Positions 46,852 to 55,123 of a DNA stretch of 64,000 nucleotides are shown piece by piece. This DNA comes from Kangiellaceae bacterium (GTDB taxonomy: Bacteria > Pseudomonadota > Gammaproteobacteria > Enterobacterales > Kangiellaceae), in the NCBI GenBank assembly GCA_026196875.1, contig JAPHTP010000021.1, positions 37,429 through 101,428 of the forward strand, read 5' to 3'. The notes beneath the pieces were generated by a model. That model did no database searches and was not told the origin of the DNA. It saw only the letters and a program-made list of their open reading frames with translations. The position numbers and the translations under genes are program-made. Position 1 is the first letter of the stretch, and the number at the start of each line of letters is the position of its first letter.

Positions 46852-47676
46852 ATGAATAGCCGTGCTACTGTTTTATACCAAAATGAACACCATCTCTGTC
46901 TATCATTTTCTGATTTAGTAAAGGGGGAGGGAATTCAGTCTAATCAGTTTCTGATAATAGATAATGACCGTGCCGCATTAATCGATCCAGGTGGAGATTT
47001 AACTTTTGCCCCGCTAACCGTCGAAATTAACAAAGTCGCTTCGATGGGAAATCTCGAATATATTTTTGCCTCACATCAAGACCCTGACATAATTGCTAGT
47101 CTGCCTAAATGGTTGATGAAGTCGTCAGCCACAGTGATTACATCTAAGCTTTGGTCGCGATTTCTGCCTCATTTAGTGCCGGGCTACATGACCGGTCAAG
47201 CGGGGTTGAATATGGATGAAAGGGTTGTTGGAATTCCTGACAAGGGAGATATTTTTACCCTTGGCGAGTCAAATATAATTATCATCCCGGCTCATTTTTT
47301 ACACTCGGTTGGCAATTTTCATTTCTATGATGTTCAAAGCAACATATTATTTTCTGGGGATCTTGGTGCTTCTATAGTCGAAGAGGGTGAGTCTTATGAA
47401 GCGGTAAAAGATTTTGACAGTCATATTGCCAAAATGGAAGGCTTTCACCGTCGCTATATGACATCCAATCGAGCATGCAGATTGTGGGCAAGAGAGATAA
47501 AAAAACTGAAGCCGGGCAAAATTGTGCCGCAGCATGGACCCTATTTCGAAGGAGAACAGGTTGATGCCTTTTTAAGTTGGATTTCGAATTTAGAATGCGG
47601 CGTCGATTTAATCGACGAGCAGTTTTATAAACCCCGAACCGTAAAGCTACTTGATAACTTAGATCAAGCGGTTTAG
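46852..47676 (+). CDS. MBL-fold protein related to flavodiiron oxygen-binding domain
   Basis: A 274-residue metallo-beta-lactamase-fold protein. SNQFLIIDNDRAALIDPGGD, ASHQDPDIIASL (H-x-D-x-D ligands), IPAHFLHSVGNFHFYD with a His ligand, ILFSGDLGAS with the bridging Asp, and VPQHGPYFEG with a late His match the ODP/flavorubredoxin branch. It lacks the flavodoxin domain of true flavodiiron proteins. It may bind a di-iron centre and sense or reduce oxygen or NO; inference only. Convergent with a small duplicated-repeat protein. Confidence 0.88.
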   Translation: MNSRATVLYQNEHHLCLSFSDLVKGEGIQSNQFLIIDNDRAALIDPGGDLTFAPLTVEINKVASMGNLEYIFASHQDPDIIASLPKWLMKSSATVITSKLWSRFLPHLVPGYMTGQAGLNMDERVVGIPDKGDIFTLGESNIIIIPAHFLHSVGNFHFYDVQSNILFSGDLGASIVEEGESYEAVKDFDSHIAKMEGFHRRYMTSNRACRLWAREIKKLKPGKIVPQHGPYFEGEQVDAFLSWISNLECGVDLIDEQFYKPRTVKLLDNLDQAV

Positions 47677-47709
47677 CAGAATCAGGTAGTGTTGACGCGA
47701 AAACCAGTT

Positions 47710-47904
47710 CTATTTGTAAGCAATGACGGTAGAGCCCAGAGTTTCTTCTAGAGATTGAATGCGTTTCAATTGTTCTTCTGAAAGCTTCGCAATTTGAGGT
47801 TGTTCGTATGCGACTAGAGTTGCTCCCAATTCTTCTTCTAAATCATGCAATGCTTTTAGTGAAGACTCATCCAATGAAGCCGCTTTTTGGTAAGCTATTG
47901 TCAT
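47710..47904 (-). CDS. Small protein made of two repeated units
   Basis: A 64-residue protein built from an internal duplication: LKALHDLEEELGATLVAYE is matched by LKRIQSLEETLGSTVIAYK. Each unit looks like an amphipathic helix followed by a short strand. GGAGG nine bases before the ATG gives firm support. I do not recognise the family. It ends 33 bases from the convergent MBL-fold gene; a functional link is possible but unproved. Confidence 0.75.
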   Translation of the reverse strand: MTIAYQKAASLDESSLKALHDLEEELGATLVAYEQPQIAKLSEEQLKRIQSLEETLGSTVIAYK

Positions 47905-48032
47905 TTCTAAATTCCTCCCGTTTTAGCTGGTTAATTATGCTAGAGGCGCCTCTTAATCTTAGGTGATAATCTAAAGCGTGTAAATTGACCATTTGCTATT
48001 GAAGAGGTAGGGATTGATAACTTAAAAGAATA

Positions 48033-48053
48033 CGACCACCTTAAAGGTGGTCG
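48033..48053 (-). terminator. Terminator of the matrixin-like protease gene
   Basis: A perfect 10-bp stem (CGACCACCTT / AAGGTGGTCG) around a single base, followed on the minus strand by TATTCTTTTAAG. It lies 26 bases past the protease stop. Confidence 0.7.
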
Positions 48054-48078
48054 CAAGTAGTAGATTAATTTTAGTTAT

Positions 48079-49179
48079 CTAGTAGTTTACATAAATGCGA
48101 AGGTAAGTCGCATTGTTGGTTCCTGAGCTTTCAGCTATGGCATTATTGCTATCGATTACGGCGCCTATCCAATAGTATTGGCCGGAGTTCAAGCTGCCAG
48201 GAATTGTTAAGGTACGCGTAAACGTATAGGGTATATTTCTTCCTAATGTTAAGGAACCGTTTCCAATATTTTGGTCGCCGGTGGAAATAATGTTGTTGGT
48301 TGAAATGTAATAGCCTATTTGTGGGTTTTGACTACTTTTACCATTATTTTCCGCAGTTAACTCCAAACGAACCGTCTGACCCTTGTTTACTCGATATACC
48401 GTTTCGCCGCTATTGGTGAAAGTGGTTAAGTTACCACCTGAGCTATTATAAAGGCGAGTCGATTGGTGCGTAGAATATTCGCCGCTAGTACCTAAGTACT
48501 TGTGGTGAGCAAGTGATACGTCTTCCATGTTACCGGTTGTTGTACCATATAAAATAACCGAGCCGTTGGCTGCATCTTCACCTAGGTAAGCTCTCGTGTT
48601 ACTTCCATTCGCATGAACGAAATCCCAATCTTGTCCCATAATGTTGTAATAACGGTTTTCATGGAGTAGTCCCATTGCATGCCCAAACTCGTGTGTTGCG
48701 GTTGTTCTAAACGGCCGACGAGTGCCACCATAAGTTATCGAGCTGCTTTTAGCCGCAGAGCTAGTATATGAGACATTATTGTTAAAAAGTACATCAACTT
48801 CATCAATGCCGTAACGCCAGCCGAAAAGCCAGTAGCAGTGACTCCATGTAAATGCTACCGCAGGCGCGCCGTTAAGAGCTCCTGAATCATTAGTAAACCA
48901 CGTTTCGTTTTGGCCGTTGTCAAAGCCCACTGACGTATCGCCTGTGGCGAGACTGAAATTAAATTTGCTCGGATTATCATTGACTCTACTAATGACTGTT
49001 TGAAGAGCAGATAAGTAAGAACTTCCTGATGGGAAACTTACATTACTCGCACGGAAAGTTTTAGTGTTGCTTCCCCATTTGATTTTGTTTCCATCGCAAG
49101 TTCTCCATGCTGCTGCACTGGTATCAAAAGTTAAGCTCAAAGAGGCAAGTGCCATAGCACCTATAATTAATCGTTTCAT
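48079..49179 (-). CDS. Secreted matrixin-like zinc metalloprotease with CARDB domain
   Basis: A 366-residue secreted protease. A signal peptide (ending TSAAA) leads to a metzincin domain with H163-E-F-G-H167 and H173 (HExxHxxGLLH) and Met-turn M181 in YNIMGQ, so the zinc site is complete. From about 255 a CARDB-type Ig-like domain follows (LELTAENNGKSSQ, IGYYISTNN, NAIAESSGTNN). Directly downstream of a 311-residue exported protein on the same strand (57-base gap), its probable partner. Confidence 0.9.
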   Translation of the reverse strand: MKRLIIGAMALASLSLTFDTSAAAWRTCDGNKIKWGSNTKTFRASNVSFPSGSSYLSALQTVISRVNDNPSKFNFSLATGDTSVGFDNGQNETWFTNDSGALNGAPAVAFTWSHCYWLFGWRYGIDEVDVLFNNNVSYTSSAAKSSSITYGGTRRPFRTTATHEFGHAMGLLHENRYYNIMGQDWDFVHANGSNTRAYLGEDAANGSVILYGTTTGNMEDVSLAHHKYLGTSGEYSTHQSTRLYNSSGGNLTTFTNSGETVYRVNKGQTVRLELTAENNGKSSQNPQIGYYISTNNIISTGDQNIGNGSLTLGRNIPYTFTRTLTIPGSLNSGQYYWIGAVIDSNNAIAESSGTNNATYLRIYVNY

Positions 49180-49236
49180 TTTTTCATCCTGAATAAAATT
49201 GGTTAGTAAAATTGACGTCTAATCTAAAGCAGACTA

Positions 49237-50172
49237 CTAATCTTGTTTAAATTTAGCTGGCACTTGAACGACTGGCTCTCCGCCATTTTCTTTAAGAGCT
49301 TTTTCCTCCCAAAGGTCGAATTCACTTTTAGCTCGATTGTGCGCCGGTAATTTTGAAGTAAGACTATTTAGTCCGGGTTGTTTCGACTTGGTCGAATTTA
49401 GGCCTGTTTTATTCAATGATGTTGATTGATTTTCCTGGGGTGGGGTTACTGCTTTAAAAATTGGAGTTGAAAAGGATTCATTAACATTACTTGATTTGAA
49501 AATAACCGAACGTTGTAACCCTTTCGTTTTTAGTTGATAGGCTCTCTCTTTTAAATTAGCAACAAAGGTAGCTGTGTCGAGAATCGCCGAGTCTCGCTGC
49601 TGTTTCGTTTGGGGAACAGCTTCTCCTTGAGAGCTACTTATTGCTCGAGAAAAACCTTCTTTTCGATTTACTGATTTTATTTCTTCAACCATACTGCTGC
49701 TGCCAAGCTTATAACTTTTGTCGTTGCCTTGGAGTAGAGGTTGACCATCTTCACTTGTCACCAAGCCGTTTAAGTTACGAAATCTTCCTTGGCTACAACT
49801 GACGAGAGGGCAAATTGCTGAATTGTTTTTGGTAACGAACAAAATATCACTTTCGCCTTTTTCAAATGTGGGCACTTCGGAGACCGTTAGGTAGCGGGTT
49901 TTTTCTCCTTGGCGTTGTTCGCCTCCAATAAATCGAAGTGTGACTGTGTCACTTTTGGAGCTGCCTGAGATCATTTCATTAACCTGGTAGGTGACAAAAG
50001 TATGCGGTAGTCCTTCCTTGGAATCCTTATACTGAATGTCGATTACTTCACCTTGCATTACCAGGTCAGATTTTTTAAGTAAGTTGTCGACATTGATGCC
50101 GCCTTTTGCTATCCCGTGTTGACTTAATACAGCAATAGATAGAGCCGCTGCTAGTTTGGTTATTTTCATCAT
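49237..50172 (-). CDS. Exported protein accompanying the metalloprotease
   Basis: A 311-residue exported protein with a signal peptide (ending GIAKG). The first half looks folded (VDNLLKKSDLVMQGEVIDIQYKD, TFVTYQVNEMISGSS, DTVTLRFIGGEQ, then a CPLVSCSQGRFR pair of Cys); the second half is Ser/Lys/Asn-rich and probably disordered. The early part resembles proteins often encoded beside matrixin-like proteases, of unknown function. AGGA eight bases before the first ATG supports the start. Probably cotranscribed with the protease; a chaperone or inhibitor role is a guess. Confidence 0.65.
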   Translation of the reverse strand: MMKITKLAAALSIAVLSQHGIAKGGINVDNLLKKSDLVMQGEVIDIQYKDSKEGLPHTFVTYQVNEMISGSSKSDTVTLRFIGGEQRQGEKTRYLTVSEVPTFEKGESDILFVTKNNSAICPLVSCSQGRFRNLNGLVTSEDGQPLLQGNDKSYKLGSSSMVEEIKSVNRKEGFSRAISSSQGEAVPQTKQQRDSAILDTATFVANLKERAYQLKTKGLQRSVIFKSSNVNESFSTPIFKAVTPPQENQSTSLNKTGLNSTKSKQPGLNSLTSKLPAHNRAKSEFDLWEEKALKENGGEPVVQVPAKFKQD

Positions 50173-50356
50173 TTCAAATTTCCTTTTTGATAAGTTAAGT
50201 TTTTCCTAAATTAACTTGCCGGTATTGAATCTGGTTTGGTTCGTTAACCGGCGAGGCCATGGTACGGCTTTGATTTGAGATAAAGTAGGTCCGAACTCTT
50301 AACTTTTTGTGAGATTTTGGCTATTAGGAAAGTAATTCTGCCCATTTGTTAGTTAT

Positions 50357-50373
50357 TTATCTCAACGAGATAA
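50357..50373. promoter_or_regulatory. Palindrome in divergent spacer
   Basis: TTATCTC-AAC-GAGATAA is a perfect 7+3+7 palindrome between the protease-partner gene and the divergent lipoprotein gene. Candidate operator; the protein that binds it is unknown. Confidence 0.3.
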
Positions 50374-50450
50374 TAAGAGGGTTTGTCCGATCCAGAATTG
50401 TGAGTCTCTCGTATATCTGGTTATTATTGGAAGTAAGTCTGCTTTAGCAT

Positions 50451-50987
50451 ATGAATTTAAAAATTAAAATTATCATTCTTATTTTATCCGCTTTTGTGGT
50501 CTTCGGGTGTTCAACAAAGTATCCGAATAAGAACCCTGAAGGAAGCAAGTTTCCTTCGATATCAGGGGAGACCCTCGAATATATCGCAACTAGACTCCCA
50601 GATATCTTTGCAGATAAAGAGGTTGTTTTATTGTTGGGTTATGTTCAGAACTCTCAATTCGATATAGATCGATGGTTAATTGGTTTAGATATGACCCAGA
50701 CGGATGTTGGAGTCTATGAGTTGCCAACCATACAAGGGATGTTTCCAAAATTCTTCAAGACTCAAATTAACAATGGAATGCGAAAGGGGATCCCAAAAGA
50801 ACTTTGGAAGGGAGTCATTACTATTTACGATGGGGGAGAATTGGTTCAACAATTTACCGGTAACGTAAACCCCAATAATGCGCGAGTTATTTTGTTAGAT
50901 AAGAACGGAATAGTTCGCCACTTTTATGATAGAGGATTTTCAGTGGCGGCTTTAAAAGAGCTTAGAGAGAAGCTAGAGTCTCTCTAA
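50451..50987 (+). CDS. Hypothetical lipoprotein, possibly thioredoxin-like
   Basis: A 178-residue lipoprotein with a short signal ending FGCS (Cys20). The mature part has VVLLLGYVQNSQFDIDRWLIGL, ITIYDGGELVQQF and NNARVILLDKNGIVRHFYDRGF, an order of strands that recalls thioredoxin-like (YtfJ-type) folds, but no CxxC is present. Divergent from the protease pair. Function unknown. Confidence 0.6.
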   Translation: MNLKIKIIILILSAFVVFGCSTKYPNKNPEGSKFPSISGETLEYIATRLPDIFADKEVVLLLGYVQNSQFDIDRWLIGLDMTQTDVGVYELPTIQGMFPKFFKTQINNGMRKGIPKELWKGVITIYDGGELVQQFTGNVNPNNARVILLDKNGIVRHFYDRGFSVAALKELREKLESL

Positions 50988-51048
50988 ACTGAGTTCTATT
51001 TAAGTCAAACAACTTCTAAGTTAAGTTTTCTTTAAGTCAATCGCTGGG

Positions 51049-51813
51049 TTAGCTCAAATATAACATGGTCATCCCAAGCGTATTGGCAAGGCCATGAGAG
51101 AGTATCAACGCCCACAAGCGGCGTTTGCATAAAACATAAATGACTCCTGATACTATGCCAATTATCCCGGTAGATACTAATCCTACAACGCCTTGATAAT
51201 ACATATGTTGTTGACCAAAGATCAATGCTTGGAAGAGTATTGCAAATACTATGGCAAATGGAATTTTGGAAAATAGGTTTTCGAATCGGTTGATTAAAAA
51301 GCCACGGAACAAGAGTTCTTCGGTGAATCCGCCGATCAACCAGGAGATTGCAATCCACATCAGGTAAAGCCCCAAATTGCCTGGAACTTCTGCAAAGCGA
51401 TTTTGCATATAGTTTGTCGATTGTTCACTTAAGGCTTCGGGGTTTGCGACAAGCGCTTCTGCAATTTGACTGGCGACATTACCCATCAGTATAGTGAGAA
51501 CCAATGCGCCTACCGTCCAGAGGGTAAGTTTTAAATGAGAGCTATCATGAATGAATCCTATGGATTGCCAAGTCTGGTTGTTTCTTTTTAATCGCCAAGT
51601 TGCTACAGCTAAACTAGCCAGCAAAGAAATTGGTCCCGCGTATGTCCAAAAAGAATGGAATTGGAGGAACGCATATTTTAAAACGTATAACGTCGATAAT
51701 ACCCAGACTAAATCAATCAATGCCGTTTTTGCAGCTGTTGAATTTTTCATTTGTTGTGGTTCTACAGATAATGGTGCAGGCTGGATTTTAGACTCTGACT
51801 GGACTTTAGACAC
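51049..51813 (-). CDS. CPBP family intramembrane glutamic endopeptidase
   Basis: A 254-residue membrane protein with about six to eight helices. IGGFTEELLFRGFLINRF is motif 1 of the CPBP (CAAX/Abi) family with the EExxxR catalytic pair; FGQQHMYYQGVVGL is motif 2, and the later LILSHGLANTLG supplies the final His/Asn motif. Roles in the family include protein processing and self-immunity to bacteriocins. GTG start with GAGGG five bases upstream. It lies 68 bases after the MarR gene, probably cotranscribed. Confidence 0.88.
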   Translation of the reverse strand: MSKVQSESKIQPAPLSVEPQQMKNSTAAKTALIDLVWVLSTLYVLKYAFLQFHSFWTYAGPISLLASLAVATWRLKRNNQTWQSIGFIHDSSHLKLTLWTVGALVLTILMGNVASQIAEALVANPEALSEQSTNYMQNRFAEVPGNLGLYLMWIAISWLIGGFTEELLFRGFLINRFENLFSKIPFAIVFAILFQALIFGQQHMYYQGVVGLVSTGIIGIVSGVIYVLCKRRLWALILSHGLANTLGMTMLYLS

Positions 51814-51881
51814 ACTGAGGCCCTCGCTAATTAAATGAGTTAATAAAGATTTTAATGTTGTGAATGTGCTTTAGGTTCGGA

Positions 51882-52358
51882 TTAAGTTTGCTTGAGCCTC
51901 TCTCTAAGAGGTTTTTCGATCAAAGCAAGCTCAGTTCGGCGAATAAGCTTGGTTAGTTCACTTCCTAATTCTTCTTCTAACTGGTCAAACGCTTGAGTCA
52001 TTTGCTCAGTTAAAGGCAGAAGCTTTTTAACTTCTGCTTTTCCTAATTTTGTGAGATTGATAACTTTTGCTCTTTTATCTTCTGTTGATGATACTCGTTC
52101 GACCAACTTTAGCCTGGTTAACTGGTTAATTCTCTGAGTTGCCATCTGGTGGCTAACACCAAGTGCATTGGCAAGTTCTGCAACCGTTGCCTGTGGATTT
52201 TTATCCAAATAGAAAACGCTAGATACCGCGGTGGTAGGGGTAACAAGATTCAGCTCGGCAATTAACTCGCTACCTTGCTCAATTATGAGATCTGACAGTC
52301 TCCTGCAGAAGTGGGCCATAAAGGCACTGCTCAGTTTTTCAAAGTATTTATCGTTCAT
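51882..52358 (-). CDS. MarR family transcriptional regulator
   Basis: A 158-residue MarR-type winged-helix repressor. ATVAELANALGVSHQMATQRINQLTRLKLVERVSSTEDKRAKVINLTKLG in outline covers the recognition helix and the wing with its DxR motif. N- and C-terminal helices form the dimer. Upstream of a CPBP protease gene in the same orientation and divergent from the sterol-desaturase-like gene; a 24-bp palindrome lies upstream. Ligand unknown. Confidence 0.93.
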   Translation of the reverse strand: MNDKYFEKLSSAFMAHFCRRLSDLIIEQGSELIAELNLVTPTTAVSSVFYLDKNPQATVAELANALGVSHQMATQRINQLTRLKLVERVSSTEDKRAKVINLTKLGKAEVKKLLPLTEQMTQAFDQLEEELGSELTKLIRRTELALIEKPLRERLKQT

Positions 52359-52390
52359 AATTCTATCTTAGTAGACTTTATTAGGTAAAA

Positions 52391-52414
52391 ATATATGCAA
52401 GTACTTGTATATAT
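52391..52414. promoter_or_regulatory. 24-bp palindrome, candidate MarR operator
   Basis: ATATATG-CAAGTACTTG-TATATAT, with a single mismatched pair, begins 33 bases upstream of the MarR start codon in the spacer shared with the desaturase gene. Length and symmetry suit a MarR dimer. Confidence 0.6.
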
Positions 52415-52543
52415 CTTAAATGTAAACAATTGATACTATGAGTTTAATAGATTGATACTTGGCTAAAGATCTTGAGTATTTATTGTAAAATACTCAAATA
52501 AATCATAATCTTAGCTCAGTTAGATTGTCACAGTAGAACAAAT

Positions 52544-53695
52544 ATGTCAGAAGACTATAAGTATAAAGAGCGAGAAGTAACTCTCGATAAGGCCCGAGAA
52601 TTTCGCATTGGCGAAGGAAAAATTAGCGGTTATTGCTCCCTTGGGCTTGGAATTTTAAGTCTATTAGCGGTGCTTGCCTATCTTTATCCTTCTTACTTAA
52701 CGACTACTGAACTGCGCCAAGCTTACGACGCAGCTCAGTTGCAAAAACTCTTAAAGTACGGCATGTACTTCTCATTGTTTTTCGGAGTCTTAACATTTGT
52801 GTTAGGAGGATATCGTAAGCTAGGGTTAGCTGGAATCACGCTGACATCAATAAGTTTTGCATTAGGCGGATATGAAATCCCTGTAGGAAAAGTTGAAGCT
52901 CAGAGTTTATCTTTAGGAATCGACTGGTTAATTTTGGCTTTTTTAGGATCTGCATTTGTATTTATGTCACTTGAGAAGCTACTGCCTAAATACAAAGACC
53001 AAGTCATCTTGCGAAAAGAATGGGGGTTAGATCTATTTTACTTCTGTTTTAATCATCTGGCGATTTCTGCAATTCTACTTTATGCCAACTATCATGTTAC
53101 ACATTTTGAGTGGGCGGTTAGCGAACCGTTCCAAGAATTTGTTCGTTCAATTCCTATTTGGCTACAAGTGGCTATCATTATTGTATGCGCGGATTTTGTA
53201 CTTTATTGGGAGCATAGAGTATTTCATGAGGTAAAATCGCTTTGGCCGGTACACGCCGTCCATCATTCGGTTGAAACAATGGATTGGCTGGCTGGATCGC
53301 GTGGTCACTTTGTCCAAATTTTCTCTGAAAGGGCAATGGTAATGATACCACTATATCTGTTAGGAGCGGACAAAACGGCTTTGGATATTTATGTCGCATT
53401 CGCTGCCCTTCAAGCGGTTTTAATTCACTCCAATACGAGAATGAAGTTCGGCTTTTTGAAATATATTTTTGTCACCCCTCAATTTCATCACTGGCATCAT
53501 AGTTCGGAAAAACCTGCCATAGATACAAATTATTCTGCTCATTTAGTGTTGTTCGATTGGCTGTTTGGTACCTATCATATGCCCGAAAAGCATTGGCCTG
53601 CGGACTATGGAACAACGGTGAAATTACCTACAAGTTTTACTGGACAATTGATGTATCCTATAACTGTAATAAGAAAGCGATTTATGAGTTCTTAG
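52544..53695 (+). CDS. Sterol desaturase/fatty acid hydroxylase family protein
   Basis: A 383-residue di-iron membrane oxygenase. The N-terminal 160 residues contain several extra helices; the fatty-acid hydroxylase domain follows with His clusters HRVFHE, HAVHHS and HHWHHSS that bind iron. It hydroxylates or desaturates a lipid or quinone-like substrate at the inner membrane. First gene of a plus-strand group with a sirtuin and an MmcQ-type gene (30- and 29-base gaps), and divergent from MarR. Confidence 0.9.
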   Translation: MSEDYKYKEREVTLDKAREFRIGEGKISGYCSLGLGILSLLAVLAYLYPSYLTTTELRQAYDAAQLQKLLKYGMYFSLFFGVLTFVLGGYRKLGLAGITLTSISFALGGYEIPVGKVEAQSLSLGIDWLILAFLGSAFVFMSLEKLLPKYKDQVILRKEWGLDLFYFCFNHLAISAILLYANYHVTHFEWAVSEPFQEFVRSIPIWLQVAIIIVCADFVLYWEHRVFHEVKSLWPVHAVHHSVETMDWLAGSRGHFVQIFSERAMVMIPLYLLGADKTALDIYVAFAALQAVLIHSNTRMKFGFLKYIFVTPQFHHWHHSSEKPAIDTNYSAHLVLFDWLFGTYHMPEKHWPADYGTTVKLPTSFTGQLMYPITVIRKRFMSS

Positions 53696-53725
53696 CCGAT
53701 ACAAGTTATTAAAGATTTTAGTTCT

Positions 53726-54535
53726 ATGCAGCTTAGCCAAGTACAGCAACTTCTGAGTAGCCGGCAACATTGGTTAGTTATAACCGGCGCCGGCATCAGC
53801 ACTGAGTCAGGGATCCCCACTTATCGTAACGATAACGGGGATTGGGTGCGTAGCGATCCGATTACCCATCAACAGTTTTTAGAAAGCGAAGATAAAAGAA
53901 AAAGATACTGGGCCAGGAGCGCTGTAGGTTGGCCTATGATCGCAAAAGCAAGACCAAGCAAAACACATAAGGCATTAGTAGAAATTGAAAACAAAGGTTT
54001 TCTTTCCGGATTAATCACGCAAAATGTTGATCGGCTACATCAAAAAGCAGGTCATAATAAGGTGATTGATTTGCATGGCAGAATGGATCGAGTGAAATGC
54101 TTATCCTGCGGTAATGCGGAAGAGCGTTCCGATTTACAGTTAAGAATTATCGACAAGAACCGTTTTCTAGAAAGTATCACCGGTGAAGTTGCTCCAGATG
54201 GCGATGCCAGCATCGAGGAAGAAATTACTGAGAGAATAGATATTGTCGCTTGTAAAAACTGTAACGGAGTGCTTATGCCGGATGTGGTTTTTTATGGTGG
54301 CTCTGTGCCCAAACAAACCAATGAAGCAACGGCTAAATTATATAGTCGGTCGAAAGGTCTTTTAGTACTTGGATCTTCATTAATGGTTTATTCCAGTTAT
54401 CGATTCTGCAAGTTAGCTAAACAGGATAGCAAGCCAATTGTTTTAATTAATAAAGGTAAAACTCGCGCAGATGAACTAGCTGATATTAAATTAGTTGAGG
54501 ACTGCTCGATAATTGAAGAAGTATTTAACGTATAA
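53726..54535 (+). CDS. NAD-dependent protein deacylase (sirtuin)
   Basis: A 269-residue true sirtuin. G21-A-G-I-S with TESGIPTYR binds NAD; TQN-VD (98-102), catalytic H117 in LHG, and zinc Cys pairs C125/C128 and C176/C179 are all present. The late GSSLMVYSSY and INKGKT motifs match the class II (SIRT4-like) group. Distinct from the SIR2-like protein at 29961, which lacks zinc Cys. Second gene of the desaturase group, probably cotranscribed. Confidence 0.95.
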   Translation: MQLSQVQQLLSSRQHWLVITGAGISTESGIPTYRNDNGDWVRSDPITHQQFLESEDKRKRYWARSAVGWPMIAKARPSKTHKALVEIENKGFLSGLITQNVDRLHQKAGHNKVIDLHGRMDRVKCLSCGNAEERSDLQLRIIDKNRFLESITGEVAPDGDASIEEEITERIDIVACKNCNGVLMPDVVFYGGSVPKQTNEATAKLYSRSKGLLVLGSSLMVYSSYRFCKLAKQDSKPIVLINKGKTRADELADIKLVEDCSIIEEVFNV

Positions 54536-54564
54536 CTTTATATTTACTCAGACCAAGATAAAAA

Positions 54565-54930
54565 ATGAATTACGAAGATTTTAACGAGTTTTGTCGAACA
54601 ATGCCGCACTCGACCCATGTTGTTCAATGGGGAAATTGCGATGTTTGGAAAATTGGCGGTAAGGTTTTTGCAATAGGTGGATGGCAGAAAAACAACAAAC
54701 CCGCTTTTACTTTCAAAACTTCTGAGCATAATTTCAATGCATTGAGAGATCACCCGGGTTATAGACCTGCTCCGTATCTCGCTTCTCGTGGAATGAAGTG
54801 GATTCAACAATATGAAGCGCCCGATAGCGATGACGACAATCTTAAATATTATTTGCATGAGTCTTATCGGATTGTTTCTTTGGGGTTGACCAAAAAATTA
54901 CAAAAAGAGCTTGGGTTAAATCAGGATTGA
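54565..54930 (+). CDS. MmcQ/YjbR family protein
   Basis: A 121-residue protein of the MmcQ/YjbR (CyaY-like) fold. FCRTMPHSTHVVQWGNCDVWKIGGKVFAIGGW in outline, TFKTSEHNFNALRDHPGYRPAPYLASRGMKWIQ in outline, and the DNLKYYLHESYRIV helix are diagnostic. Such proteins bind DNA non-specifically in some cases; the role is unclear. Third in line after desaturase and sirtuin (29-base gap); followed by a large hairpin element. Confidence 0.93.
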   Translation: MNYEDFNEFCRTMPHSTHVVQWGNCDVWKIGGKVFAIGGWQKNNKPAFTFKTSEHNFNALRDHPGYRPAPYLASRGMKWIQQYEAPDSDDDNLKYYLHESYRIVSLGLTKKLQKELGLNQD

Positions 54931-54975
54931 TATCCTTGCCTGGGGAAATTCTAAAAAATCAATAACCATAAAAAA

Positions 54976-55060
54976 ACGTCATTCTGACCGTAGCGGAGGG
55001 ATCTCTCGCGGACAACTGTGCGGCCCGATTGCGATCTCTCCACTACGGTCGAGATGACGT
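54976..55060. repeat. Large imperfect hairpin element, possible dispersed repeat
   Basis: Arms beginning ACGTCATTCTGACCGTAG and, inverted, ACGTCATCTCGACCGTAG pair over about 30 bases (few mismatches, one 4-base bulge) around a 22-base loop. A-rich and T-rich flanks let it end transcription both ways between convergent genes. The GTCATTCTGACCG opening recalls dispersed palindromes of many bacteria. Confidence 0.75.
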
Positions 55061-55123
55061 AGTTTTATACTTTAGAACTTAGTTTTAATCATGATCTAAT
55101 AATAAAAAATCAATCAGTAACAT

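Noticed and set aside
54976..55060. Hairpin element as a CRISPR repeat or tRNA
   Set aside because: It is a single inverted repeat without spacers, and no cloverleaf can be drawn.
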